A stretch of DNA of 64,000 nt from Dryococelus australis (taxonomy: Eukaryota > Arthropoda > Insecta > Phasmatodea > Phasmatidae): NCBI GenBank assembly GCA_029891345.1, contig CM057009.1, forward strand, positions 291,720,966 to 291,784,965. The letters run 5' to 3'. Of the stretch, positions 10,280 to 22,871 are shown piece by piece. Position 1 is the stretch's first letter, and every line of letters begins with the position of its first letter. Under the pieces are notes generated by a model. That model was not told where the DNA came from. It was given only the letters and a program-made list of their open reading frames with translations, and did not search any database. Both the position numbers and the translations under genes were made by a program.

Positions 10280-11486
10280 CATGAGTTGCCTCCAGTTATC
10301 TTTGTAAACATATGTGTGTCATAACAAAGCTGGGCCATGGATAACCAATTACTTTTAATAATTCACACCAGCTGCGCTTTCACCAACTTGGCCTGTTGTA
10401 AATATTGTCACATATTTTCCTTTGTCAAGGATATCTAAATCTGATGTGCTAAATATGTAAACGTGAGTCCCCTCTCCATTTTCTGGTGTACCTTTTGAAA
10501 TTTAAACCTAGGCGTGTAAACCATCGTCACTTGCATTCATAACTGCGAAAATCTCACTTTCGTTCAACAAGAGCTGGTAAATATATTTACTTGGTCTTCC
10601 TTGTCACCATATGTTTTGGTATCAACAACCCATGTCCCTCGAATGTTGTCGCCTATTTTTCTGGTTATCCCTAGTTATCGCACACTATCCTAGGATCATA
10701 GATAATTTCACTTAATTTACACAGCAAAAATAAATATCTAGGAGCTAAAATTATTGGGAGTTATAATGATCACTTAACAGAAACTCAGTTTAAATCATAA
10801 TTTTACTAGAAAAACCGTCATACTCATTTCCCGAACTTCCCTCGCCAATATTTTCCAGCCTAATACTAGTACATAATGAGTTTGGAAAACATTTCCTAGA
10901 AACGAATAATTGGTTCTCACTGCCCTAATCTTGAATACTATATTTAAGTAATACATTTTCTGTATACTGCTAACCACGCTGTCATTTTCAACTTTCATTT
11001 CGTTGTGACTACAGACTGTTCCCTCGTTATCATTTTCATAGAGTAACAGTTATATGTTAATAGCCTGTGGTTACCAGAACGTTTGGTAGGTCTCAGTTCC
11101 CTCACAGCCGGTTAAAATTACAGTACAAAGTAATTTTGTGTGCATAATTTTATATTCACGGAGTTTTTAAACTCCGCCGATACATTAGGGATATGGATGC
11201 AGTATTTCATGCAAAAGTTTATAACATTCCTCCGACTTTTTCGCTTTTACAGACGGGCATTTTTCTTTTTCCAAAAAAAAATAAGAATCAGCCAGAAAAT
11301 CAATAATGGATTGGAGAAGGACCATTTGAGATGAACCACGCAGGTTTATTCCAAGACAAAACATAACTGCATCGACTGTTCACTTGCAAACGCGCTTCTA
11401 CACAGATAAAAGTAAAAAGGTTTTGGCGACAGTATTAATGATACAAGTACAGTAATTTTTGGTCATTTGTATGTCGTCAATAACTA
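10280..11486. other. No gene recognised
   Basis: AT-rich, short frames only. Confidence 0.6.
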
Positions 11487-11500
11487 ATAATGCTGCTAAT

Positions 11501-11807
11501 CTAGGGCAGCGGTGGCGCAGTGGCTGGCCCACTCGCCGCCCACCAAGGCGATCCGGGTTCGATCCCCGGCGGGTTCGCCGGACGCTCGCATGTGGGAATC
11601 GTGCTGGACGATGCCGCCTGTCAGCGGGCTTTCTCGGGGTACTCCCGCCTCCCCCGCCCTTGCATTCCAGCGCCACTCCATCCTAGGGTCTCACTTCCTG
11701 TCATGTTGAGGGACGACGGGCACGTACGGGTCCTAGCTGGAAAGCCCGTCACTCGGAGGGCGTTGCCTCGCCCTGGCTCCACCCCCATGCGTATTTGTTT
11801 ATTATAT
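11501..11807 (+). mobile_element. Best-preserved family-1 SINE, with TSD
   Basis: Head has A box GGTGGCGCAGTGGCTGGC and canonical B box GGGTTCGATCCCCGGCGGG; the body has GGGAATCGTGCTGGACGATG. Its 3' part (GGGACGACGGGCACGTACGG onward) differs from other copies in the window. Flanks ATAATGCTGCTAAT (11487-11500) and ATAATGCTGTTAAT (11808-11821) match 13 of 14. The 101- and 92-codon frames over it are chance frames in a pol III element. Confidence 0.85.
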
Positions 11808-12075
11808 ATAATGCTGTTAATGTAATGTACAGTTATGCTATTAATGTTAACGTAATATTAAGAAGGCCTGCCTTTGGACCAACGATAACTCCTTACAGTA
11901 ATGTCAACATTTAGGTGGGGTTTATGTTACATAAAAACCAGTTTTGTGTTGAATGAATGTAAACACTCGTGTTAAAAGTTTTATTTTATTTGCTTTAAAT
12001 CGGCAATTCGTAGTAGAATAAATTAACTGAGATTATTTTTTCACGAAAAGGAAGATTACCTATGAAGAAAATAAA

Positions 12076-12245
12076 TTTAGTAGGGGGATATTCAAGCCTG
12101 CAGGTGTCGTGCATGACTATTGCCACTTCATGAAATCCGACGTCATACAAACTGCTCTAGTTTAGTAGGGGGATATTCAAGCCTGCAGGTGTCGTGCATG
12201 ACTATTGCCACTTCATGAAATCCGACGTCATACAAACTGCTCTAG
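12076..12245. repeat. Perfect tandem duplication of 85 bp
   Basis: 12076-12160 and 12161-12245 are identical, each starting TTTAGTAGGGGGATATTCAA; a further TTTAG follows at 12246-12250. No coding meaning seen. Confidence 0.95.
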
Positions 12246-12712
12246 TTTAGCATATCTTCTTGCATTTCAAATTGTAGGTATTTTAAAACATATAACGACC
12301 AACTGCGGTACTCTTCCATTATGTGGTAACGCTTTATGCTCTATAAATGTTTGCATATTTGGCACACGTAAACTTCATTGCACAGTTTGAAAGCTGGTCT
12401 GAGTTACATTTAGTTATCGTTCTGTGCCTTTATTTTAAATAAAGCAATTTAATTTTACGAGGTTTTCGCTGATTACTAGTATCTGCCATTTGACAATGTA
12501 AATTCAGTGTAAGCTGATGCTGGCTGGGCAATTCTTTAATATCGCAGCATTATAAATATTTTGTTCTTCCTGTTATTTTTAGCGTAATACAAAATTTGGC
12601 TGCGGCAACATTACTTGGAGGCTTGGTTAACATTAACACTTTAACAGTAAATGTGTATTATAATAATGTAAATCTTTTTTAGTGGTTAACATTACTAACT
12701 TTGTGACAATAC

Positions 12713-13599
12713 TGTTGCAATTTTTCTCTCTAGAAATTAAGTGGGCTATACCAAGTTCGTTAAAGGATGGAGGTCTTAATCAAATTAACGAATTGATTAT
12801 AATTTCCTTATTTTATTTACAATAACTGCAGCAAAATTCTCCAGAATCAAATTCTCACATTAAATTGAAATCACTTACTGTTCACAATTGACACCAATTA
12901 ATAAAATGTATAATTACGACAAAGAAATCAATGAAATTAAATAGTTAAATATCAGTCCCAATAGACAGTGTATCAACCGATTTAATTATTTTATAATTTA
13001 TGCGTCCGTATTTGACAGTTTGAATATTTACAAAAAAATCAGTATTACAATTCCATTGAGTCCCACCTCAGTTCAGTCCATGTCCCACCAGTCGCAATGC
13101 TCTAGAGTCCTCCAAGCGCCCTCACGCACAGTAGGCTTCACTCGTAGGTTTCACTCCCTCTCGTCCATTCAAGCCACGAACACCTCACTCGCCGTCTTCC
13201 CGCAATCTCCAGTCGTCGTCCACAAATTCCTTCGCTCGCGCACACTCGGCCAGGCGGCCTCCGTCAAAGACTGCCGGCCGCTGGGTTGCGGCAGTAAATA
13301 TAGTGTCTTAGGCCGCCACCTAGAATCTTCCCCAACTCGCGTGATACGTCGCGGCGAGCTGAGGCGCTAGCCAGTCTCACCAGAACATTCTTGCGTCGTC
13401 GCGAAACGTATCGGAAACTCTAGCAGGCGAGAGGAGGTCTGTGACGCCAGCAAGTCTCGCCGCTGTCAGCATTCACGAGATTCCCAGAAGGGAGGATCAG
13501 GAGGCCTCGAGCGCATCGTTCCAGGAAGAGGGGAGGGCGAGGTGGGTCTCCGATTACGGCATGAGGTAGCTGAGTCGGCGCCAGCTGCAGTGCGTAACA
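12713..13599 (-). mobile_element. Probable solo LTR
   Basis: An 887-bp block with a GC-rich half (13050-13599) in AT-rich surroundings. On the minus strand it starts TGTTACGCACTGCAGC and ends TTGCAACA, the TG...CA form of LTRs. A TATA-like CTATATTTA lies at about 13295-13303 and AATAAA at about 12812-12817, in the right order for a promoter and polyadenylation signal. Flanks ATAC and ATAG may be a worn 4-bp duplication. No internal retroviral-type coding region adjoins it. The 116-codon plus frame at 13020-13370 lies inside and is not taken as a gene. Confidence 0.5.
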
Positions 13600-15950
13600 A
13601 TAGTATTAATTTTACTACAACATAAAATATCAAAAAAATGGCTCAGTAGTAATTTTTTGTAGTTATAACATTAGACTTTTTCTGTGCAATCCCTTACATA
13701 ATCTTCTCATTAATGATTAATAGCGATATTAATTTTGTATTCTTTGAACAGTATAACGGCATTATTTCTTTTATTGCGATCTCCAAAGGCGAATTTGCCT
13801 ACTGCTGGATTGCATACATATTTTGGCTCCGTACAAAATTCGGTTACAACTTTTTGCCGACAAATGAAGGACCGCACAGCTACAACTGCTTATCTTATGT
13901 ACTAAATCACTGGATAACCAAACATTGTGCTAGTCTACTGCACTATAGTCACAAGAGCCAATCTTGTAACTTTTTAGAAAGTGTTGTAATTTTATAGGCT
14001 GCATAATATTTGTATGTTTTCATATAGGAAATATAAGCGCATTAGACAAGCAAAAACTTTGAAAAATTGATTTAATTATTTTATTAGTGTTAAAGATGAT
14101 ATAGGATATGTCATAAGGGATCACATAACAGTATGTAATCACGTAAATGGATTACAGTGCATTATGTTCGGAAATACTCTAATCCCGGCGTCAACCTCCG
14201 AATAACAAGAAATTATTTTAGAATAATGTTTTAAAAACGAAAAATAAAAGAAGAAAATATTCGAAGTGTTATTCGTACAATTTTTTCTAAATCTACAATA
14301 GCCCTTACGGGCCACTAAGCGCATATTTAGACACACACGTATACAATTTCACACATTATATATTAGCCACGCCTGTCGATCCGTGTTTATGTATACAACA
14401 TATGTTAAAACAACGCAGGAATTTGGAGCGTATTCCGCGTGTACAGTAAAGCATAATTTTATAACCGCAGCTAGAAAATTAAATTAAGCAATAGGCGTGA
14501 GAGTGTACGGTTTCATAATGAACCTCGGTGCAGAATGCTATCTGACTCATGTTCCAATTTTGCACTGAAAAGTGAAGCGTTTAAGCATTGTATAAGAATA
14601 TAAAAAAACTTGCGTTTAAAATGTGGACAGCAAGGAAGGCACAGGACACATCTAAATGTTAGCGGGTTGCGTGTGCTTATGTAATAATAGAGGCAAGGAG
14701 CAGCTGACTCAGCCGAGTTTGATTGTATATGTGTATATGTGCGTGTGTGTGAACAGGGTAAGTCGTCACAATACAAATTCGGCCCGCATATTTCTTGCGG
14801 AAAAATTATTGTAATACATTTATTCTACCTATGGTTGAAAAGACGTACTCTTGAAAGTGGAACAAAAAAAAAAAACAAGTTTATTGTAAATATTATAGGA
14901 AGTGTTTGAAATGGAACAATTTCATATATGGTAAAGTGTAGCTGAATGAATATCTGCAGCCACTGCAACATCCATTGCTGTCACCAAATATTGTTTTAGA
15001 AAAAATACGTGTGGCAACCCTGTTGTCGCATAAAATTTTGTGATGCAGAAGTTTAATTTATTTCGCAATGGCATATTATTAATTATCAAGCTTAAATTAA
15101 CGAAAAAGATCGTCTGGTGTTATCATCCTTAACCCCGCCGTTTTCAAGGGATTTATGTGTAAAGTTCGAAACCATTAGTTGATCGCACAAATTCCTCGAA
15201 AAGGTAGGGTGAAGGTGATTACTACAAGACGACTTTTTTTTTTCAATAAAGTTTACATGCTGATTAATGATCAGTAATTGGGAAGCCAATTAAGTTTTGG
15301 TGTCACGTACAAGTATGCAAAACACATTTGCAACTCATTGACAACATTTGATGGGTAGCGACGGGTTTTCCAGAGGTCGTGTGCACTTTTTTACAAACAC
15401 ATTATCCTGAAAGTCATTGATCAATTTATAAATGGGCATTTCCAGGAATATCTACAACAAACTCGTGTTTTAGCTCCGCCTTCAACGGTCGCGCACAACC
15501 CCAAAGGAATCATTTTTGCTTATATGACGGAAGCAGGTTTTTGAATTATTACTTCGTAAATAGCGTGCAGTCGGAATTCATTGGCGATACTCCGACTCGT
15601 TCTGCATAAATGAATGTTTTGGTTGCCGGTTTTTATGACACGCCAAGTGGGAAGGGCTGCCATGCACGCAATTTAAACAAAAAAGTTACTTATATAATAC
15701 ATAACTGATAAGCCTACTTTCCGCAACGTGGCACTTATCATTTTAAAATAATTTCTTAAAAGTTAAGTTGGTGGGTGCGGCTTCTCGCGTTGAAAGCAAT
15801 ATCATAGGAGGTGAAATCAGAAAAATACGCAACAGTTGAGATACAATTACATATACACAAGTGTCTTGCTCAGTACTGGAACACAGAAAACTTCGTAGTA
15901 TAGTCAAGTGCAAAATCAACGGCATTACGGAGGTCTAATGATTCGAATGG
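13600..15950. other. No gene recognised
   Basis: AT-rich; small frames of under 95 codons without domain signatures. No repeat family recognised. Confidence 0.55.
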
Positions 15951-15959
15951 TAAGATAAA

Positions 15960-18035
15960 CTAAACCAAAATTTTTACAATGCCATCATTTTGAAAATAAG
16001 TGGCTGAGCCACTTAAACACGTAAGTTTGCATGGTCTATCGTACCGCTACTTGTGTGAATAATTTGGTGGAAATAGGTTTATTGGTCACCGAGATATGGC
16101 ATAAAATCTCCCGTCATTTCATTCGACGATCATCATAAATGGAAGACAAAAAAGTTATGTAATAGTACATTCGATTATTGTATACTGCTGGCATAAAGAG
16201 TAAAGTTAAAATAGATTACGTAGTTTCGTAGGTATAGCACGCTAAGTAAAAATTATTTTATATCTGCCATTTTGAAAATAAGTGCTCGTTACACTTAAAA
16301 ATATATCTAGACATCTAGTTATAAGCCTATAAAAATGCTACGCCTTTGCCAAATTTGGTAGGAATGAGTTGATTGTGTCTTGAGATGACACAAACTTATT
16401 TTTTATCGTGGTGCTAACTTACAAAATGGCAGAGAAATGTAACTCTGCACAGACAAATTCGATGGTTATATAATAAATACTACCAACATAAAAGATAAGT
16501 TGGCCTTTGATTCGTTGATAAAATATATTTAGCCAATGAGTTTATATAGCCACCATGTTGGAAATGAGTGCCTGATGACACCAAACATTGCAGTTTACAC
16601 CATCTACTACTGTGCTAATTGTTTGCCAAATTTGGTAGGAATCTGTCAATTGTTTCCCGAGATATTACATGAAAACTTAATTTTTTCGTGTTTCAAATCT
16701 TACAAAATGCTCCGTGTATACGCATTTGATAGTTGTAATATATGCTGCCAGCATACTAAATTAAGTTGGAATTGATTACGCTGTTTCGATGGTAAAGTAT
16801 ACTAAGCTGAAATGCACATGTGGACGCCACTTTGGAAATAAGTGCCTGACATAATTAAAACACACCATTTTACATCATCTGCCGCACTACTACATGTTTG
16901 CCAAATTTGGTAGGAGTGGGACAATTGTTTCTCAAAATATGACATAAAAGCTTTATTTATTCGAATGTTGTTATTTTACAAAATGGTGGAGAAAATATGT
17001 TTCTAGTAGATACAATTGATATTTGTAATATCCACTGTTAACAAACAAAGGTAATTTGGAATTTATTACTTGGTCTCTATAATATAATTCCAAGTTAACC
17101 TATGTGGCCGTTTTGAAAATAAGTGTCTGACATACTTAAAACATACAATTTTATATCATCTGCCAAAGTATTACTTACTTGCCAAATTCGGTAGTTATCG
17201 GTCAATTGTTTCGCAAGACAAGACATAAAAATTTATTATTTTGTGTGACACTGTCTTATAAATTGGCCTACGAAAGATGTTCCGTGTAGACAGAGTTGAT
17301 AGTTGTAATATATACTGCCAGTATACAAAGTTAAGTTGGAATTGAGTACATGGGTTTAACGGTATAACATTCTAAGCTAAGACAACTCAATTGACGGTAT
17401 TTTCAAAATAAGTGGTACTACCCGTCTGTCAAATTTTGGTAATATTGGTTAATTGTTTACCAAGACATGTCATAAACAAGTTTATTTATTCACGTGGCAC
17501 TGTCTTACAAAAAGGCCGGTAAAATTGGTTATATTTTGGCTTATAATAGATACTCTCAGCATACAAAAATTGGTCGATATATGGTTAAATAATATTGTAG
17601 ATATACCACATAAACCAAAAATATTTGTATGACCGACATTTTGTACCTAATAAAATTCAATCACGTACTTTATCTAACCCTCACAGTATTATTTACACTT
17701 AAAATTGGGTGAAAATTGCTTTGATATATTTTAATCTATAACGTAAAATCTCTATTTATTCACTTGGCGTTATCTTACAAAATAGAGGACTAACAACAAT
17801 ATCAATTTCAAAATTTAATGCTTACACAATGCTCTGCCTGCATACAACATTTGGCTTCAATCGATTTTAGTGGTTCCCGAGACATGGCACATCACACTAA
17901 ATATTAAAAGTAGCAGCTATTTGAAAGTAAGTGCCAGGCGTGGTCGGAAACTATAGCAGTCACTAACCTTAGTAAGTACTATATACGTACCGAGTTTGGT
18001 GACATTTTTTTGACGTGTTCAAAAATTAAAAATGG
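15960..18035. repeat. Diverged tandem array, unit about 280 bp, about 8 copies
   Basis: A TGAAAATAAG-like landmark recurs at 15991, 16273, 16559, 16833, 17114, 17403, 17642 and 17922. A second landmark, CCAAATTTGG, lies at 16349, 16626, 16901 and 17182 (as CCAAATTCGG), with weaker forms in the other units. Each unit also repeats a GAGATATGACATAAAA-like block, a TTACAAAATGG block and TAATATATACTGCCAGCATA. The seventh unit is shortened to about 240 bp. No conserved open frame runs through the units. Confidence 0.8.
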
Positions 18036-18062
18036 GTGACACACGCACGTAGTTCTTTCCCA

Positions 18063-19163
18063 CACTGAGAAAAAAACAATTTTTTTGGTACAAAAGAAAT
18101 TTGCTAGGCGAGCATGTGTTAACGTTAAACAACATTTGTTTAACACAAACAAACCGTTCTTGTCCAAATATCTGCATATTTCCCTAGAACCAAATAAAAT
18201 TGTTAAAATTAATGTGCTGGGCCAAGCGCATTTTTTGTTGCTTCGACGCTATCGCCGTATATTTAGTATACACATAACTCTTTCAAGATGTTTGTCATAC
18301 TTTACACAGGATAACTAAATTGTTATTATTTTACATAATGGATTTCGAAGAAAAACATATTTTTCCGTGCGGCATTTCTTGCTTTCAGTTTAAGACGTTG
18401 CGATGTGTTATGCCTTAGGGGAAATAGCGTGTTCACACTTGCGAGTTTTGTAAAAATCATTACATAATAAACCTTCATAGAACAATAACAAATATGTCGT
18501 AAACAAATAAACATTAAATACACATGAGACCCTTGATAAATAAACAATATGAATGGATTACAAGCACACAATCACATCTCCCAGAACATAAACATAGCAA
18601 GTGTCTCAGAATATAAATTTTCAAGGAATTGAGCAGGGTGAATGGGAAAATGCTTAGAATCAAGCAGTTTTTTTTTCCAAAAGGAAATATCAAATGAAAA
18701 CAAAAATACAATATGTTAACCTGAACGTCTATACAAAGTACATTTTCAAATAATTGTATGTGTGATTGGTAGGCCTGTGAGTAAAGCCTCATAATTCTAA
18801 GTCAGCGATTCTAATTCTAATATCGCTTTAAGTCGTCGATTGGTAATAAATTTTACTGTATGGCGTGTTATAACTCAATATAAAATTACCATAACGAAAT
18901 TTGTGTATATTATTAAAGTGAAAACAATGATACTACATTAATCTTCGGTAAAATTAATTTAACATACTCAAGCAACTGTAAGACATTTCACATTAAACAC
19001 CCAATAGTGTTTCACTCGAATAAGTACTGTTTGGTTAATTTCAAACAAATATGATGAAACATTTTATTTTGTTCCATCAAATGTTTGTTTCCCCGTATAC
19101 AAACATGCGCTTTGTTTGACCCAAACAAATATTTTTTTCTTCTAATATTTATTTCTCTCAGTG
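18063..19163. mobile_element. CACTGAGA-type TIR element, 1.1 kb
   Basis: Begins CACTGAGAAAAAAACAATTT and ends ATTTATTTCTCTCAGTG. Subterminal sequence is full of AACAAA/TTTGTT motifs as in the copies at 25102, 41804 and 46933. No transposase frame. It directly follows the tandem array. Confidence 0.65.
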
Positions 19164-19180
19164 CACGCAGTTATAAATAC

Positions 19181-19181
<1 letters not shown>

Positions 19182-19212
<31 letters not shown>
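19182..19212. repeat. (GT)n(TA)n microsatellite
   Basis: About ten GT then five TA units, just beyond the end of the CACTGAGA element. Confidence 0.95.
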
Positions 19213-19214
<2 letters not shown>

Positions 19215-20819
19215 AGAACATTTTTACTGGAAAGAAAGCCGTGGTTTTGTTATATCTTATTGAGTTTACAAGTCACTATTTTTAATGTAATTATTTAAGA
19301 TTTTTTCATTAGATTTGGGTACGGGACAAATGTTTGTGAAAAAGAACTTATTTGAAATTAATGAATACAATGATTTTCATTTTGATGTTTATTTAAAACG
19401 AGAGAAGGAAATACCTGTTTAATATTGTTACTGAATTATTTTATGGAGACAGTATTATTTTAAAAAAATATTTATCTTTCACGAAAGTCAACATTTCACT
19501 AAAACACTTCTGCAAATACAGTATCTGTTCAAACTTAAAAGACGCTAACAAATTGACGGTTCTCTAGAAACGTGTTGTTTTTGAGTTTGCCGTTTCGACT
19601 TATAGTCTAGATCTCGTTTCGAATTAAGGTAAATCAATTTGAAAGATAAACAGAGTCAGCCGCTCCGAGAGCAGCGTCTAGTCTAAACAAGATTACAGAA
19701 TTGGTTTACTTGCACGTTGTAAATATGTTTAATATTTAAAACGAAAGACAACATCCGTGACTGGCTTCATTGAGGCATTGCCCGTGGGCATCATAGCTTC
19801 TTGTTCGAATAGCGAGAGAGCAGTTGATGACTGTGTTGCATTTATGTACCTATGTTGAAATATTTTCAACGTTGGAGTGACCCCCAAATTCGCCTACCAG
19901 TTTGAAAACCGGCGATTTTAATAAGTCGATTGAAATGTTCGTACGTGAATAGGTAATTGAAATGCTCATAAATGGTTGAATATTTCTGTTCGTTGAATGT
20001 TTTAAAATTGTTATTTTATTACTATCCGGACAAAAAAACTTCCGGTGATGTTTGCTACCTATGTTCTTCCTAGAAAATTATATTAAACATTTTTCGCTCT
20101 TCGGAATAGGGAACAGGGCCTTATAGATTTTCAGGATTGTCTTTAGAAGATTTTTTTTTTAATGGAACGTGATTATTTCTTGTGGTTGTTACATGAAATA
20201 TGAATGATGAAAGATTACTTTATTTAATTAGTTTGTATACCACACTACGAGAGGTAATTTCAATGCAAACATACGTTTAAGGAATGAGTCGATATACACT
20301 TCGAGATGTTCGAAATTTTTCAACGAATTTGCGAAAACATTTGAGAACAAAACGGGTGCGGAATTCACCTCTATAATTCTAGTGAAATAAGTTACTCTTT
20401 ATTCTCCCCCTTAATTGGACTCTCTGGCAAGCAAAGAATTACTGTAAACATATTACGAAACAAATTTCAGGCCGTGTGCTTCAGCGGCGAAAGATTTCCT
20501 AATTTCTGCAATTACGGATGAATTTATTTGACTTTTATGTTAAACTGTTTAAAATGTCCCTATAGCCAAGGGCATTTTAATGGAAAAATTTAGTTAATTT
20601 ACAAAAACGCGTTCCTAAATGATAGAGAATTTTTTTTTATTGAAAGTATATTTAATTACTCTTTTTTTTTTAACTCAGAGCCAGCTCTCGCTGAAACACA
20701 AAGCATTTCGCAAGTTCTCCGCAGGATTGAGCATTGATTGAAAACATCCGTCTAGGTGTTTCGCACCACTACACTAGGTAATATATATTGTATCTATAAA
20801 CGACGCCTAATCATTTGAC
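19213..20819. other. No gene recognised
   Basis: AT-rich; nothing recognised. Confidence 0.6.
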
Positions 20820-21306
20820 TTAAGGGACCTGCCTGACTGGCGCTCGGAGTGCGTTGCAGAGAGTTTGAAATCCACGTTTTTTCCACGAAACTATTAAACG
20901 TGTGCCCAATGTGCTGGTCTATGAAAATAACACACACTTTAGAGTAAGCGTGTAGATTATTTTTAAGACGTCATGCAGAATATAAACACCATTTCACAGG
21001 ACTCCAAATAAGTTAAAAAAGGGCCTCTCAAAGTGCTGTATTTCAAAATATACGCCTTGCATACACACAAAAGTAATCTATGAACATGCACTGAACTTTC
21101 CTGCAGACTTTCCACAAATAAACTTGTGAGATCACCGTTTACAGTCTCGTAGGTGAACGAAGACCGACAATAACACTGTACGCCAATTCAGAACCTTGCG
21201 TGTAGGGGCTATGGCGCTTTTGTAGCACGTGACAGTATGATCCTTACAGCTCTTGCACTTCTCGGCGTCAAACGCGGAAAAAGCTCCAAACAGGCGGGCC
21301 CCTTAA
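20820..21306. mobile_element. TTAA-flanked MITE (GGGNCC ends)
   Basis: TTAA at 20820-20823 and 21303-21306. Ends GGGACCTGCCTG and, inverted, GGGGCCCGCCTG. Shares AACGTGTGCCCAATGTG, AAGACGTCATGC and CTTTCCTGCAGACTTTCCAC with the copies at 35453 and 56309. TTAA duplication is the piggyBac hallmark, though the terminal bases differ from classical piggyBac CCC. Confidence 0.7.
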
Positions 21307-22149
21307 CCGCTGAGAAATGAGAACCACTGAACCGATTTCCGTCGAACCAACTTTATTTACGTTTATGCATTATTCGCTAGATCAAGGCGACAAAGAATAT
21401 GCCAACGAAGCAAATGGTTAAACTTGTACAAAATTGCAACAAATTGCGGTACTAGATATACTAATGTTACACATGGCGTGCCGCGATTAACTCATTTACC
21501 CATAAGAAATAACACTATAGATAAGAGCTCTTAACTTGGTAGGTATTATCTAATGTTTATTTTTATCTTATATTTTTGCTGGGATTTCGCATCCCAGCGC
21601 TGTTATCGTGTTATTTACGACGCAGGAGGCTTATTAGTTGTAAGTTTGTACAAGTTTAACCATTTGCTCATCCGCCTTTGCATGAAACAGACGTACATGG
21701 ACCCCGCTCATGCGCCTTGCGCAAAAGCTTACAAAAATGGGGTGCGCTGTGTCGTCTACACGGCCGTAGGTATTTTTACGTGGCAATGTCTATGGGTGGT
21801 AAGGGGAAACAATTTAATAGACTGTGTGAGTTTGTTTAAATTAATTCATGTTTTATTAGCACGCAACGGCAGTGCAACGGCGATGTACAAACGATGAGTA
21901 TTGGGTGATGGTACGAGAAGTACGAAATGAAAGGTATGCTCTCAGCGGTGATGTGTCTGGCGAATGTGAGAACCAGGGAAGTGCGTGCCAAAGTCGTTGT
22001 GGTAAGTACGTTGGAGGCGCAGTCTAGATTGAAGGTGTCCTTCATGAAGCGCCCGCTATCTCTACGGCCGCAAGTGGGCCATCGTGCATAGGCGCCGCAT
22101 GTGTGAGTATGTGGTGTGGGTCGTGAGGTTGGAGATGTAGAAGGGGCTA
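21307..22149. other. No gene recognised; GC-richer from about 21690
   Basis: Includes a 114-codon plus frame and overlapping minus frames with no domain match I can recognise. Confidence 0.4.
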
Positions 22150-22243
22150 CTAGCACCCACGGGTGGAATGAGACGGAGATGGAGCAGCGACTGAATGCAA
22201 TGGCGGGGGAACGGGAGGACAATGAGAAAACCCGGCGGCTACG
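22150..22243 (-). mobile_element. Family-1 SINE fragment
   Basis: Reverse-orientation pieces GGAGATGGAGCAGCGACTGA and GAGAAAACCCGGCGGCT match the SINE body; both ends are missing. Confidence 0.5.
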
Positions 22244-22621
22244 GCTACTTCCACCACATTTTCAAAAGCTGGGCGCGACCTGAATCGAGCACATATCTCT
22301 TTGGTGATAGGGGTTGCGCAAGAGCGCGCATACCCCGACATCTAGTCGCCAGGGGCCAGCGGAGAAATATTGTAACAAATAGTGAACTGAGGAATGTTTG
22401 AAGAACGATAAAGTAGAAGAATTTCAGAAAAATGACGGAGCTGTAGAAAAAAAAGCGAGGAAATTTTTCATATTGAGGAAAAAGATGTGTCACATAATTT
22501 TACTCACAAAATATTAAAAATAATTTACTGCGCGATAATGAAAAAAAAAATATCGTGAAACCTCAAAGTAAGCTAATAACTCCGGGTTTAAACTCTTGTA
22601 AGTATCTCTGTAAGGTATGTC

Positions 22622-22863
22622 TAAGAGACGTGAAAAATTCGCGAGTTCAATGACCTGTAGGCTACACACTACAGTCTTATGTACAATTATGTCTGTATAA
22701 ACTGCACATTGGTTTTTTACTGTCTCAGTGAAAGGGAACAATTGGATATCGTTCTCCAGGAGGTGTCAAACAGCGTGTAGACCACTGGCTTAAGTTATAT
22801 AAACGCAAGTATTTTGAATTCTAGCTTGTTCCAAAATGTATCCGTGGACTCTTCAGGTCTCTA
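22622..22863. mobile_element. hAT-type MITE, copy 2
   Basis: Starts TAAGAGACGTGAAAAATTCG and ends GGACTCTTCAGGTCTCTA. Flanked by GGTATGTC (22614-22621) and TGTATGTC (22864-22871), 7 of 8 matching. The interior shares ATAAACTGCACATTGGTT with copy 1, which has AACTGCACATTGGTTGTCTG. Confidence 0.75.
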
Positions 22864-22871
22864 TGTATGTC

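Noticed and set aside
13020..13370. 116-codon plus frame
   Set aside because: Lies inside the probable solo LTR, on the strand opposite its promoter features, and has no domain.
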